From NCBI GenBank assembly GCA_964343305.1, contig CAYFJO010000650.1:1-5206 (forward strand): a stretch of 5,206 nt of DNA, in the 5' to 3' direction. A model generated the notes under the pieces. That model was given only the letters and a program-made list of their open reading frames with translations, had not been told where the DNA came from and made no database searches. The first letter of the stretch is position 1. Every line of letters begins with the position of its first letter. The translations under genes were made by a program, and so were the position numbers. Below are positions 1 to 5,206 of this stretch, in pieces. This DNA is from CAYFJO01 sp964343305 (GTDB lineage Bacteria > Planctomycetota > Planctomycetia > Pirellulales > Pirellulaceae).

Positions 1-842
1 GAAATGGCAGCGTCAAAGTCTTGTTCGGTAAGACGCATGTAGTCCATGGCCGCGGGCGAAATCGGAGCGTGGTGCCGCAGGCAACACGAGAATCGCTCGC
101 CCGTGCCCAGACGTTGAGCGGTCCAATTCAGTGGCGAAGGCGATGCATTTCGTTGCCCTTGTTGGCCTGGCGTCGTTTCACCATACGCGACAACTAGCTT
201 GTTGGGATCTTGCAACAAAGCGCGCGGAATGTGACGGGGCCGTGATTGCGACGCTTTCTTTCTTCGCCACATGGATCGACGGTTCGCCGGGTGCGACAAC
301 TGTTGCTCCACCATTTCGTGAAAGGCGGATAATAATTGATCCCACCCGTGAGTATCCGGTTCCAACGCCCGCAGCGCGGCAACCGTCGCTTCCAACGTCG
401 AAAGACTTTGTTCGTCTGGTTCTCGCCGAATTCGATACTGGCCGGGCGAAGATGGCGTCAATCGATAGCACGGCAGATCGCAAAGTTGCGGAACATCACG
501 AACGATCGTCTTTGCCTGATGCCAGGTTCCATCGATGACAACCAACTGACTCGGTCGCTCGATCGGCGGTATCTCGCTCAATGTCGGAGCATTGGCCTTC
601 GGGTACAGCAGTCCAGCGTCCGGTTGAATTGGCAAATAATGCGAGCCCAGGCATTGGTTGTGATCGGCGATCAAGTGGCAACGTTGCAGCGCATTGCGAA
701 CGATCCGCGCCGTGTTGAAAGGATGATACCGTTCGCCAACATGTTGCAGAATCAGCACCTCGGTGCGATTATCAATTCTCGGAACGGCTTCGCAAAAGCA
801 AAGAGGCAATGGACGAAAACATCGATAGCATCGCTGCCGCAC
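1..842 (-). CDS. DTW-domain protein, probable tRNA-uridine aminocarboxypropyltransferase (partial, C-terminus beyond left edge)
   Basis: This gene has 280 complete codons in the window and no stop before the left edge. Seen: an N-terminal cysteine cluster (C5, C8, C15, C17, as CYRC...CFC), then EVLILQH at 28-34, HPFNTARI at 40-47, and the family signature DGTW at 104-107 followed by HQAK. RREP at 139-142 and SLSTLEA at 146-152 follow. These blocks come in the order expected of the DTW family (Pfam DTW; E. coli TapT/YfiP-type enzymes). Known of the family: these enzymes transfer the 3-amino-3-carboxypropyl group of S-adenosylmethionine to uridine in tRNA (acp3U), in the cytoplasm. The start is GTG at 842-840. 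An in-frame TGA lies at 890-888, no other ATG, GTG or TTG lies between them, and a GGGGA sits 7 bases upstream. About 85 residues follow the conserved part, rich in Arg, Ser and Gln, so the protein is longer than the common 200-250 residues. The family call is strong. The exact tRNA position modified is not visible. Confidence 0.88.
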   Translation of the reverse strand, partial: MRQRCYRCFRPLPLCFCEAVPRIDNRTEVLILQHVGERYHPFNTARIVRNALQRCHLIADHNQCLGSHYLPIQPDAGLLYPKANAPTLSEIPPIERPSQLVVIDGTWHQAKTIVRDVPQLCDLPCYRLTPSSPGQYRIRREPDEQSLSTLEATVAALRALEPDTHGWDQLLSAFHEMVEQQLSHPANRRSMWRRKKASQSRPRHIPRALLQDPNKLVVAYGETTPGQQGQRNASPSPLNWTAQRLGTGERFSCCLRHHAPISPAAMDYMRLTEQDFDAAI

Positions 843-848
843 TTTGCG

Positions 849-854
849 TTCCCC
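849..854 (-). promoter_or_regulatory. Ribosome binding site deciding the GTG start of the DTW gene
   Basis: On the minus strand GGGGAA ends 6 bases before GTG at 842 (7 bases from GGGGA). It is a reasonable Shine-Dalgarno sequence. It supports the GTG as the true start, since the only upstream alternatives are blocked by the in-frame TGA at 890-888 and the next TTG would delete the first cysteines of the zinc-like cluster. Confidence 0.55.
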
Positions 855-871
855 GTCGGCTGATTTGGTTT

Positions 872-926
872 GTGTAGAGCAATTGTCTCAATTGCTCACG
901 GAACAATTGAGACAATTGTTCTACAC
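872..926. repeat. Two tandem 21-bp palindromes forming a 23-bp inverted repeat
   Basis: Seen: 877-897 is a perfect palindrome with 9-bp arms and a TCT centre. 901-921 is another with 9-bp arms and an AGA centre. They are separated by ACG and flanked by GTGTA (872-876) and TACAC (922-926). The whole also folds as one inverted repeat, arms 872-894 and 904-926, with a single non-Watson-Crick position (879/919) and a 9-base loop. CAATTG occurs four times (880, 889, 904, 913). The element lies between the helicase stop and the DTW start and ends 29 bases before that start. It has no T-run after it on either strand, so it is a poor fit to a standard intrinsic terminator. It could be a protein-binding operator, a dispersed palindromic repeat of the REP type, or an RNA structure. 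The geometry is certain and the role is not known. Confidence 0.9.
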
Positions 927-958
927 TTGGCAACCGACAATCCCGCGTCCATTGACAA

Positions 959-2398
959 CTAAACCGCTCTTTTATTCTTCCGGGATGTGCCGCGGCGCTT
1001 TTTCCCGCCGGCTGCTGGACCTTTGGATTTGAATGGCCGGCGTGATGTTTTTTTGCGGCGATTTATCTTGGAGCCGTGCGAACTCCCTGAGTTTTGGGAA
1101 CGTGGCTTCGCCGGAACGGGCCGATCGTCTTGCTGAGCCNNNNNNNNNNNNNNNNNNNNNNNNNNNNNNNNNNNNNNNNNNNNNNNNNNNNNNNNNNNNN
1201 NNNNNNNNNNNNNNNNNNNNNNNNNNNNNNNNNNNNNNNGAGCCGTGCCTTGATCGCCCACCGTCAACTTTTGCTCTTTGACGGCTTGTTTGATCAACTT
1301 TTCAATCCTCTTCAAATAGGGCCGCTCGTCTTCGCTGCAAAACGAGATCGATGCCCCTTCCGCGCCAGCTCGTGCTGTCCGCCCGATGCGATGCACGTAA
1401 GTCTCGGGAGTCTCGGGCAAGTCGTAGTTGATCACGCTGGAGACGTCGGGCATGTGCAGACCGCGAGCCGCGACATCGGTGGCAACCAACACAGGCGGAC
1501 GCGGCGACGAGAATTGTTCCAACGCTTGCTGTCTTGCCCGTTGCGTCTTGTCGCCGTGAATGGCCATCGCGTGAATCCGTGCCTGCCTCAAATAGCGAAC
1601 CACGCGGTCGACACCTCGTTTGGTGCGACAAAAAACAAGATTGCGTTCGCCGCTGGTCGTTTGCAGGAATCGAATCAGTATGGACGGCTTTTTCGGTTTG
1701 TTGACGAAAGTGACCGATTGCTTGATCTTGTCCGGAGTCGACGCTTCGGGCGTGGACTGAAGTGTCTTTGGGTTATCCAACCATTGCGCCGACAGTCGAC
1801 GGATTTCTGGTGGCATGGTGGCCGAGAACATCAGCGTTTGACGATCGTCCGGCACATGCTTGACGATCCTTTTCAAATCATGAATGAACCCCATGTCCAA
1901 CATCTGGTCGGCTTCGTCCAACACCAACACTTTGACGTCGTCCAGTTTGACGTGTCCCTGATTCATCAAGTCCAAAAGGCGACCGGGAGTCGCGATCACG
2001 ATATCCGTTCCGGATCGTAATGACTTGACCTGTGGGTTTTGGCTGACGCCGCCATAGATCACGGTTTGGCGCAGTTTTGTTTTTCGCCCGTACGTCGCAA
2101 AGCTCTTCTTGACCTGATTTGCCAATTCGCGAGTCGGGGTCAGAACCAGTACGCCAATGGAGCGTCGCTGGTGATTGCCCTCGTCTCGCAGCGCCTGTTT
2201 TTCATGCAACAAACGGTGCAACGTCGGCAGCGCGAAAGCGGCCGTTTTGCCAGTGCCGGTTTGGGCACATCCCAGCACATCGTGGCCCGCAAGAATAAGC
2301 GGAATTGCCTCGCTCTGAATGGGAGTGGCGGTCGTGTAACCCTGACGCTCGACGGAGGCCAGGAGTTTGGGGCTCAGCCCCATCTTGTCAAAATTCAT
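959..2398 (-). CDS. DEAD-box ATP-dependent RNA helicase, RhlE-type
   Basis: This is a superfamily 2 RNA helicase that uses ATP to unwind or remodel RNA, typically in ribosome assembly, mRNA decay or cold adaptation. All core motifs are visible: Q motif ending TPIQ (25-28) with upstream aromatic F3, motif I AQTGTGKT (45-52), Ia PTRELA (88-93), TPGR (137-140), II DEAD (161-164), III SAT (192-194), IV VFCRTK (255-260), V ATDVAARG (306-313) and VI HRIGRTAR (336-343). The tail is rich in Lys, Arg, Ser and Gly, as is usual for RhlE-like proteins, and probably binds RNA. The start ATG is fixed by an in-frame TGA two codons upstream (2404-2402). The Shine-Dalgarno sequence is weak (GAAAG at 2410-2406). 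The reading frame crosses 100 Ns at 1140-1239, so the 479-residue length is nominal; closing on a 5-base overlap would give 444. RhlE-like is the best subfamily guess. CsdA, DbpA and SrmB are less likely, because no extra C-terminal domain is seen. Confidence 0.95.
   Translation of the reverse strand: MNFDKMGLSPKLLASVERQGYTTATPIQSEAIPLILAGHDVLGCAQTGTGKTAAFALPTLHRLLHEKQALRDEGNHQRRSIGVLVLTPTRELANQVKKSFATYGRKTKLRQTVIYGGVSQNPQVKSLRSGTDIVIATPGRLLDLMNQGHVKLDDVKVLVLDEADQMLDMGFIHDLKRIVKHVPDDRQTLMFSATMPPEIRRLSAQWLDNPKTLQSTPEASTPDKIKQSVTFVNKPKKPSILIRFLQTTSGERNLVFCRTKRGVDRVVRYLRQARIHAMAIHGDKTQRARQQALEQFSSPRPPVLVATDVAARGLHMPDVSSVINYDLPETPETYVHRIGRTARAGAEGASISFCSEDERPYLKRIEKLIKQAVKEQKLTVGDQGTAXXXXXXXXXXXXXXXXXXXXXXXXXXXXXXXXXXAQQDDRPVPAKPRSQNSGSSHGSKINRRKKTSRRPFKSKGPAAGGKKRRGTSRKNKRAV
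1140..1239. other. Scaffold gap of 100 Ns inside the helicase tail
   Basis: Exactly 100 unknown bases, the conventional placeholder for a gap of unknown size, so the 34 unknown residues in the helicase are not real sequence information. The same five bases, GAGCC, end the left contig (1135-1139) and begin the right contig (1240-1244). Merging on them removes 105 bases, a multiple of three, and keeps the helicase frame. Confidence 0.97.
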
Positions 2399-2431
2399 TC
2401 GTCAACTTTCATCAAAACAGCGGATAGACTG

Positions 2432-2493
2432 GTAGCTTGACTCTCTGAGTCGAGCAATTAGTCGGGGATGCTCGGCTCGGAAAGCCAAGCTAC
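2432..2493. repeat. Imperfect 25-bp inverted repeat upstream of the helicase
   Basis: The arms are 2432-2456 and 2469-2493, around a 12-base loop. 21 of 25 positions pair; two of the four exceptions would be G-T type (2446/2479 and 2450/2475), the others being 2440/2485 and 2443/2482. The outer eight pairs (GTAGCTTG with CAAGCTAC) are perfect. The element ends 33 bases before the helicase ATG. No T-run follows it on the minus strand, so termination for the upstream dehydrogenase is not strongly supported. It has the look of the hairpin repeats scattered in planctomycete spacers, but that is from memory and unverified. Confidence 0.8.
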
Positions 2494-2621
2494 AAAGGTT
2501 CGTCCTGAATAGACGATGCCTCAGAGCTGTCGCTGAGAAGTCGACCAAATAGAACGAGCCGCCTCGCACAGTCGCGGGCGACACACAGGGGCAAGGTCAT
2601 CCAATCGCGGTCGAACGCAGA

Positions 2622-2656
2622 GGCCCTGAGCCTTCTGGCGAAGAGTCAGGCTGGCC
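2622..2656. repeat. Short imperfect inverted repeat
   Basis: GGCCCTGA at 2622-2629 pairs with TCAGG (2646-2650) and GCC (2654-2656) across a three-base bulge, with CTT/AAG (2632-2634/2641-2643) able to pair further in. The total is eight outer pairs plus three inner ones. It may be a remnant of a dispersed intergenic repeat, or chance in GC-rich sequence. Confidence 0.3.
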
Positions 2657-2743
2657 GAAAGTGAGTAAATATGGCGACCCAGTTCTTGGCCGCTTGTTCA
2701 CCCCTGAGGAATTCAGCATAGCTGAGAGAGCCGATCCGTCAAT

Positions 2744-2762
2744 GCCAAATTCGAAGTTTGGC
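2744..2762 (-). terminator. Weak candidate terminator hairpin after the dehydrogenase
   Basis: GCCAAA (2744-2749) and TTTGGC (2757-2762) form a 6-bp stem with a 7-base loop. On the minus strand it begins one base after the dehydrogenase stop codon. The stem is short and is followed by ATTGACGG rather than a T-run, so intrinsic termination here is doubtful. The position just after the stop is the main argument. Confidence 0.28.
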
Positions 2763-2763
2763 C

Positions 2764-4344
2764 TCAGGACACGTCGCCTTGCGTCCACTCGCCATCGATT
2801 AATCGCCACATCTTGCCGGATGGGTTTTTGTTCGCAAGGGACGCTGGCAGCCGGTGAGGTCGAATGTTGTCGTAGCATTGCAACATGGCAAAACGGCTGA
2901 TCGACGTGGGCATTCCAACCGCGGTGAATCCAGGATGCCCGGTGGCTGGATAAGGACCGCCATGATTCATGGCCGCGCTCACGGCAACTCCCGTCGGCAT
3001 TTTGTCATTTAACAGGCGGCCAACTTTTGTGCGAAGTTCCGCGGCAACTCGATCGTAGCTCTCATCATCATTGCCGCCACTGTGGCTGTAGACGCAACCT
3101 GTCAGATTGCCTTCGAGCCGGCTGATCACTTCGCACGCCTCGGTGACATCGTCGGCAATTACGAACAGTGAACAGTTTCCGAACGCCTCGGTTTGCAGCG
3201 CCCCGGCGTTGGTCACGAACTGTTCTCCGCTGACGGTCAACAGTGTGTTGGCAAAACTATATCCGTTTCCGCCGCCTGATTCGTTGCCTGTGATCGATGT
3301 CGCGCCAGAATCGACGAGCGTTTTTAGATTTTCGCCAAGCGATCGCTGAACGGATTCGGAGAGCAGTGTGCCGACGGGCGCCGCTTGAAATCGCTGCTTT
3401 ACTTGATCCACGAAATTCTCGGTCGCCTCGCTTTTCAACAGAACGACCAAGCCTGGATTCGTGCAAAACTGCCCCGTGCCCATCAGGCAACTTGAGGCGA
3501 ATTCGTCCGCCAATTCTTTCGAGCGTTCGTCAATCACGCCTGGCAGGATCACGACAGGGTTGACGCTCGACAACTCCAGGTAAATAGGTTTGCCGGCGGC
3601 ATCCGCAGCGGCTTTCAATTTCAATCCAGCACCGCGACTTCCCGTGTAACCGGTCGCGCCGACGCGAGGGTCCGAGACAAGTTTCTCACCGTCCGCGTGA
3701 TTTAGCCGATACAAGAGTTGAACCGTGCCGCGTGGCATTTTGGTTTCTTGTTCAGCGACCAGGGCTTCTTCGGCAAACAGCCGCGTTGTTCCCGGGTGTG
3801 ACGAATTTGCCTTTGCAATCACGGGATTGCCGGCTGCGATTACCGCGGCAAAATCACCGCCCGAGATGCTGTTGAACGCGAAGGGAAAATTATTCGGGCC
3901 GAAAACACAAACGGGGCCGATCGGGCCGAAGCACGACCGGATGTTGGTCTTCGTGTCGATCGTCGCCGAGACCCAAGATCCGTCTCGCGCCGCCGCCGCC
4001 GCTTGACGAAGTTGTCCCGACGTTCGTGGCAATTCGACATCGCCCAATCGAGGCGAACTTGGCAGCGCCGTCTCGGCGTTGGCCATGGTCACCAGTTCGT
4101 CTTTTCTCGCTTCAATGCGATCGGCGAAACAATCCAAGAAAGACGCGATCTGGTTAGCGGGCGTGCTGCGAAGCGCCGTGGCAGCTCGTGTTGCCGCGGC
4201 CAATGCTGCTTCGCAGTCTTGCCACGAACTGACCGGATATTCGTCCGGCAGTGCTTCTGTCGTCGCGGGGTTGTAGGACTGGAACTTGTCGGTGGCGTTT
4301 GCCTCTTGCCACTGGCCGTTGATAAGTACTGGCTGTACAGACAT
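2764..4344 (-). CDS. Alpha-ketoglutarate semialdehyde dehydrogenase (2,5-dioxopentanoate dehydrogenase), aldehyde dehydrogenase superfamily
   Basis: It oxidises 2,5-dioxopentanoate to 2-oxoglutarate with NAD(P)+, feeding carbon from pentoses or sugar acids into the TCA cycle, in the cytoplasm. Seen: 526 residues, close to the length of the KGSADH branch of aldehyde dehydrogenases. GPNNFPFAF (149-157) holds the oxyanion asparagine N152, K178 in GNPVIAK is a cofactor contact, TGS is at 234-236, the general-base glutamate E257 lies in LELSSVNP, the nucleophile C294 in GQFCTNPG, and TEAFGN at 385-390 matches the second cofactor glutamate E386. The ELSSVNP and GQFCTNPG forms, in place of the commoner ELGGK and GQ.C, point to the KGSADH group rather than a generic aldehyde dehydrogenase. 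The start ATG has a strong GAGGA five bases upstream. It lies 38 bases after the dehydratase-like gene and is probably in one operon with it. The main alternative is a related semialdehyde dehydrogenase of another sugar-acid route. Confidence 0.88.
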   Translation of the reverse strand: MSVQPVLINGQWQEANATDKFQSYNPATTEALPDEYPVSSWQDCEAALAAATRAATALRSTPANQIASFLDCFADRIEARKDELVTMANAETALPSSPRLGDVELPRTSGQLRQAAAAARDGSWVSATIDTKTNIRSCFGPIGPVCVFGPNNFPFAFNSISGGDFAAVIAAGNPVIAKANSSHPGTTRLFAEEALVAEQETKMPRGTVQLLYRLNHADGEKLVSDPRVGATGYTGSRGAGLKLKAAADAAGKPIYLELSSVNPVVILPGVIDERSKELADEFASSCLMGTGQFCTNPGLVVLLKSEATENFVDQVKQRFQAAPVGTLLSESVQRSLGENLKTLVDSGATSITGNESGGGNGYSFANTLLTVSGEQFVTNAGALQTEAFGNCSLFVIADDVTEACEVISRLEGNLTGCVYSHSGGNDDESYDRVAAELRTKVGRLLNDKMPTGVAVSAAMNHGGPYPATGHPGFTAVGMPTSISRFAMLQCYDNIRPHRLPASLANKNPSGKMWRLIDGEWTQGDVS

Positions 4345-4349
4345 TTCTT

Positions 4350-4354
4350 TCCTC
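4350..4354 (-). promoter_or_regulatory. Strong ribosome binding site of the dehydrogenase gene
   Basis: GAGGA on the minus strand, five bases before the ATG at 4344. It is the clearest Shine-Dalgarno sequence in the window. It fixes the dehydrogenase start, although the frame stays open for some distance upstream. Confidence 0.75.
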
Positions 4355-4366
4355 GATTTCGTAAGA

Positions 4367-4380
4367 CAAGCGGATGCTTG
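4367..4380. repeat. Small hairpin in the dehydratase-dehydrogenase junction
   Basis: CAAGC (4367-4371) and GCTTG (4376-4380) make a perfect 5-bp stem with a four-base loop. It lies two bases past the stop codon of the upstream gene and 22 bases before the dehydrogenase ATG. It is too short and lacks a T-run for a terminator. If transcribed it could affect mRNA stability or translation of the second gene. Confidence 0.4.
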
Positions 4381-4382
4381 CT

Positions 4383-5206
4383 CTACGTTCCTTGTACGAC
4401 GGGGTTGCTTAGCGTGCCGATCTCGTCAATCGTGATGTCAACTCGATCGCCGGCCAATAACGTAAAATTGCTGTCCGGTACGATCCCTGTTCCGGTCAGC
4501 AGGAACACGCCCGTTGGAAACGAGTTGTCTCGCCCCAGCCAACCCATTAAGTTTTCAAACGAACGAGCCATTTGGCTGACACTAGTTTTGCCCTGAAACG
4601 CCAAATCGTCGCCGCGATAGATTTCGAGTTTGATGCCAAGCTCATGAGCTTCTCGTAGACCAGCGGCCAGCGTGATGCAAGGACCAAGCCCACAGCATTC
4701 GTTGTAGACTTTGGCTTGCGGCAAGTAGAGCGGATTGTCGCCCTCAATATCCCGGCTGCTCATGTCATTGCCGACGGTGTAGCCGACCAGTTCCATTCGC
4801 GAGTTGATGACCAACGTCATCTCCGGCTCGGGAACATTCCACTCCGAGTCCTCACGGATTCGCAATGGCTCCTCGGGACCAGAGACACGATGTGGCGTGG
4901 CCTTCAAAAACAACTCGGGCCGCGGCGACGCGTAGACCAAATCGTAGCAGGATGCCGCCGCCTCGGACTCTTCCATGCGAGCGGTCTTGCTGCGTTTGTA
5001 GGTAACACCGGCCGCCCAAACTTCTTGCTGATCGATGGGCGCGAGCAGCTTGGCTTCTTCCAGCGAAAGCCGGCCCGATGACGAATCCGTTAGAAGCTCA
5101 GCGACGCTCATCGGGTCTTCCGCTTCAAGAATGTCGGTCAACGTCGAGTAGTGTTCGCCATCAAGATCAAGCGGAGTGATGCCGCTTTCATCCAGACGGC
5201 CGACAC
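4383..5206 (-). CDS. Fumarylacetoacetate hydrolase-family enzyme, probable 2-keto-3-deoxy-pentonate dehydratase (partial, N-terminus beyond right edge)
   Basis: It probably removes water from a 2-keto-3-deoxy-pentonate to give 2,5-dioxopentanoate, the substrate of the next gene. Seen, numbering the first complete codon as 1: the frame stays open to the window edge, giving 273 residues from VGRLDE. WAAGVTY is at 63-69, FLKATPHR at 99-106, the acidic pair EPE at 126-128, then GNDMSSRD at 145-152, NPLYLPQAK at 157-165 and a GTG turn at 238-240. E126, E128 and D147 have the E-x-E...D spacing of the FAH metal site. As I recall, archaeal 2-keto-3-deoxy-D-arabinonate dehydratase uses E143, E145 and D164, a constant offset of 17, so about 17 residues would be missing. 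A TTG at 5141 is not the start, because family-like sequence continues upstream of it. Alternatives are an acylpyruvase or another FAH hydrolase; the neighbouring dehydrogenase favours the dehydratase. Confidence 0.85.
   Translation of the reverse strand, partial: VGRLDESGITPLDLDGEHYSTLTDILEAEDPMSVAELLTDSSSGRLSLEEAKLLAPIDQQEVWAAGVTYKRSKTARMEESEAAASCYDLVYASPRPELFLKATPHRVSGPEEPLRIREDSEWNVPEPEMTLVINSRMELVGYTVGNDMSSRDIEGDNPLYLPQAKVYNECCGLGPCITLAAGLREAHELGIKLEIYRGDDLAFQGKTSVSQMARSFENLMGWLGRDNSFPTGVFLLTGTGIVPDSNFTLLAGDRVDITIDEIGTLSNPVVQGT

Larger units (their letters stand above)
2494..2763. other. Spacer without a credible gene, downstream of the dehydrogenase
   Basis: This stretch, together with 2399-2493, separates the dehydrogenase stop from the helicase start (365 bases). 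Short open frames exist on both strands (2402-2584 minus, 2597-2878 minus, 2661-2900 plus). None shows a domain, and two overlap the 3' end of the dehydrogenase. Their residue make-up looks like translated repeat. Visible structure is limited to an imperfect inverted repeat near 2622-2656 and a small hairpin at 2744-2762. No convincing -35/-10 promoter pair for the helicase was found by eye. Confidence 0.6.

Noticed and set aside
131..538. Plus-strand open frame of 135 codons
   Set aside because: It lies opposite the DTW coding frame and has no recognisable motif or ribosome binding site.
336..863. Plus-strand open frame of 175 codons
   Set aside because: It is antisense to the DTW gene, which has clear conserved motifs on the minus strand. 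The plus-strand product shows no domain.
872..926. Intrinsic terminator for the helicase gene
   Set aside because: The stem is long but AT-rich at its core and is not followed by a T-run on the minus strand. Termination remains possible but is not supported by the sequence.
1094..2020. Plus-strand open frame of 308 codons
   Set aside because: It is the complement of the DEAD-box helicase and runs through the N-gap. Its length reflects codon bias of the real gene.
2402..2584. Minus-strand frame of 60 codons before the helicase
   Set aside because: It runs through the inverted repeat at 2432-2493, and its sequence is dictated by that repeat. No domain is seen.
3525..3600. Variant active-site motif ELSSVNP in the dehydrogenase, at first taken as unusual
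   Set aside because: The E-x-S-S-x-N-P form is what I expect in the KGSADH branch, so it supports the family call and is not an oddity.
4003..4596. Plus-strand open frame of 197 codons
   Set aside because: It is antisense across the end of the dehydratase-like gene and the start of the dehydrogenase, both of which have strong family motifs.
5139..5141. TTG as start of the FAH-family gene
   Set aside because: The frame continues upstream to the window edge with family-like sequence (VGRLDE...PLDL), and the metal-site numbering implies that only about 17 residues are missing beyond the edge.

Overview
The window reads as a piece of a draft bacterial chromosome, most likely a planctomycete of the Rhodopirellula type. 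That guess rests on moderate GC content, the style of the proteins and hairpin-rich spacers, and no marker gene confirms it. Exactly 100 Ns at 1140-1239 mark a scaffold join. Every supported gene lies on the minus strand, so transcription runs from right to left. I see no tRNA, rRNA, CRISPR array, transposase or phage gene.

From right to left: (1) 5206-4383 is a fumarylacetoacetate hydrolase-fold enzyme that resembles 2-keto-3-deoxy-D-arabinonate dehydratase, missing its first residues at the window edge. (2) 38 bases later comes a complete alpha-ketoglutarate semialdehyde (2,5-dioxopentanoate) dehydrogenase, 4344-2764. Together they can carry out the last two steps of non-phosphorylating pentose or sugar-acid oxidation: 2-keto-3-deoxy-pentonate to 2,5-dioxopentanoate to 2-oxoglutarate. 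(3) A 365-base spacer, 2763-2399, has no credible gene but several inverted repeats, the clearest at 2432-2493. (4) A DEAD-box RNA helicase of RhlE type, 2398-959, has its basic C-terminal tail interrupted by the N-gap. (5) A 116-base spacer, 958-843, holds a pair of tandem palindromes that together also form one long inverted repeat. (6) A DTW-domain protein, 842-1, is a probable tRNA-uridine aminocarboxypropyltransferase. It has a GTG start, runs off the left edge, and is easily missed because it has no ATG near its start and no stop in the window.

The first two genes look like one catabolic operon. The helicase and the DTW protein both act on RNA and may be co-transcribed, but the hairpin-bearing spacer leaves that open. 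The genes themselves belong to known families. The least ordinary parts are the spacers: each of the three gaps between genes has an inverted repeat ending about 22-33 bases before the next start codon, and the one at 872-926 shows a covariation-like base change between its two copies.
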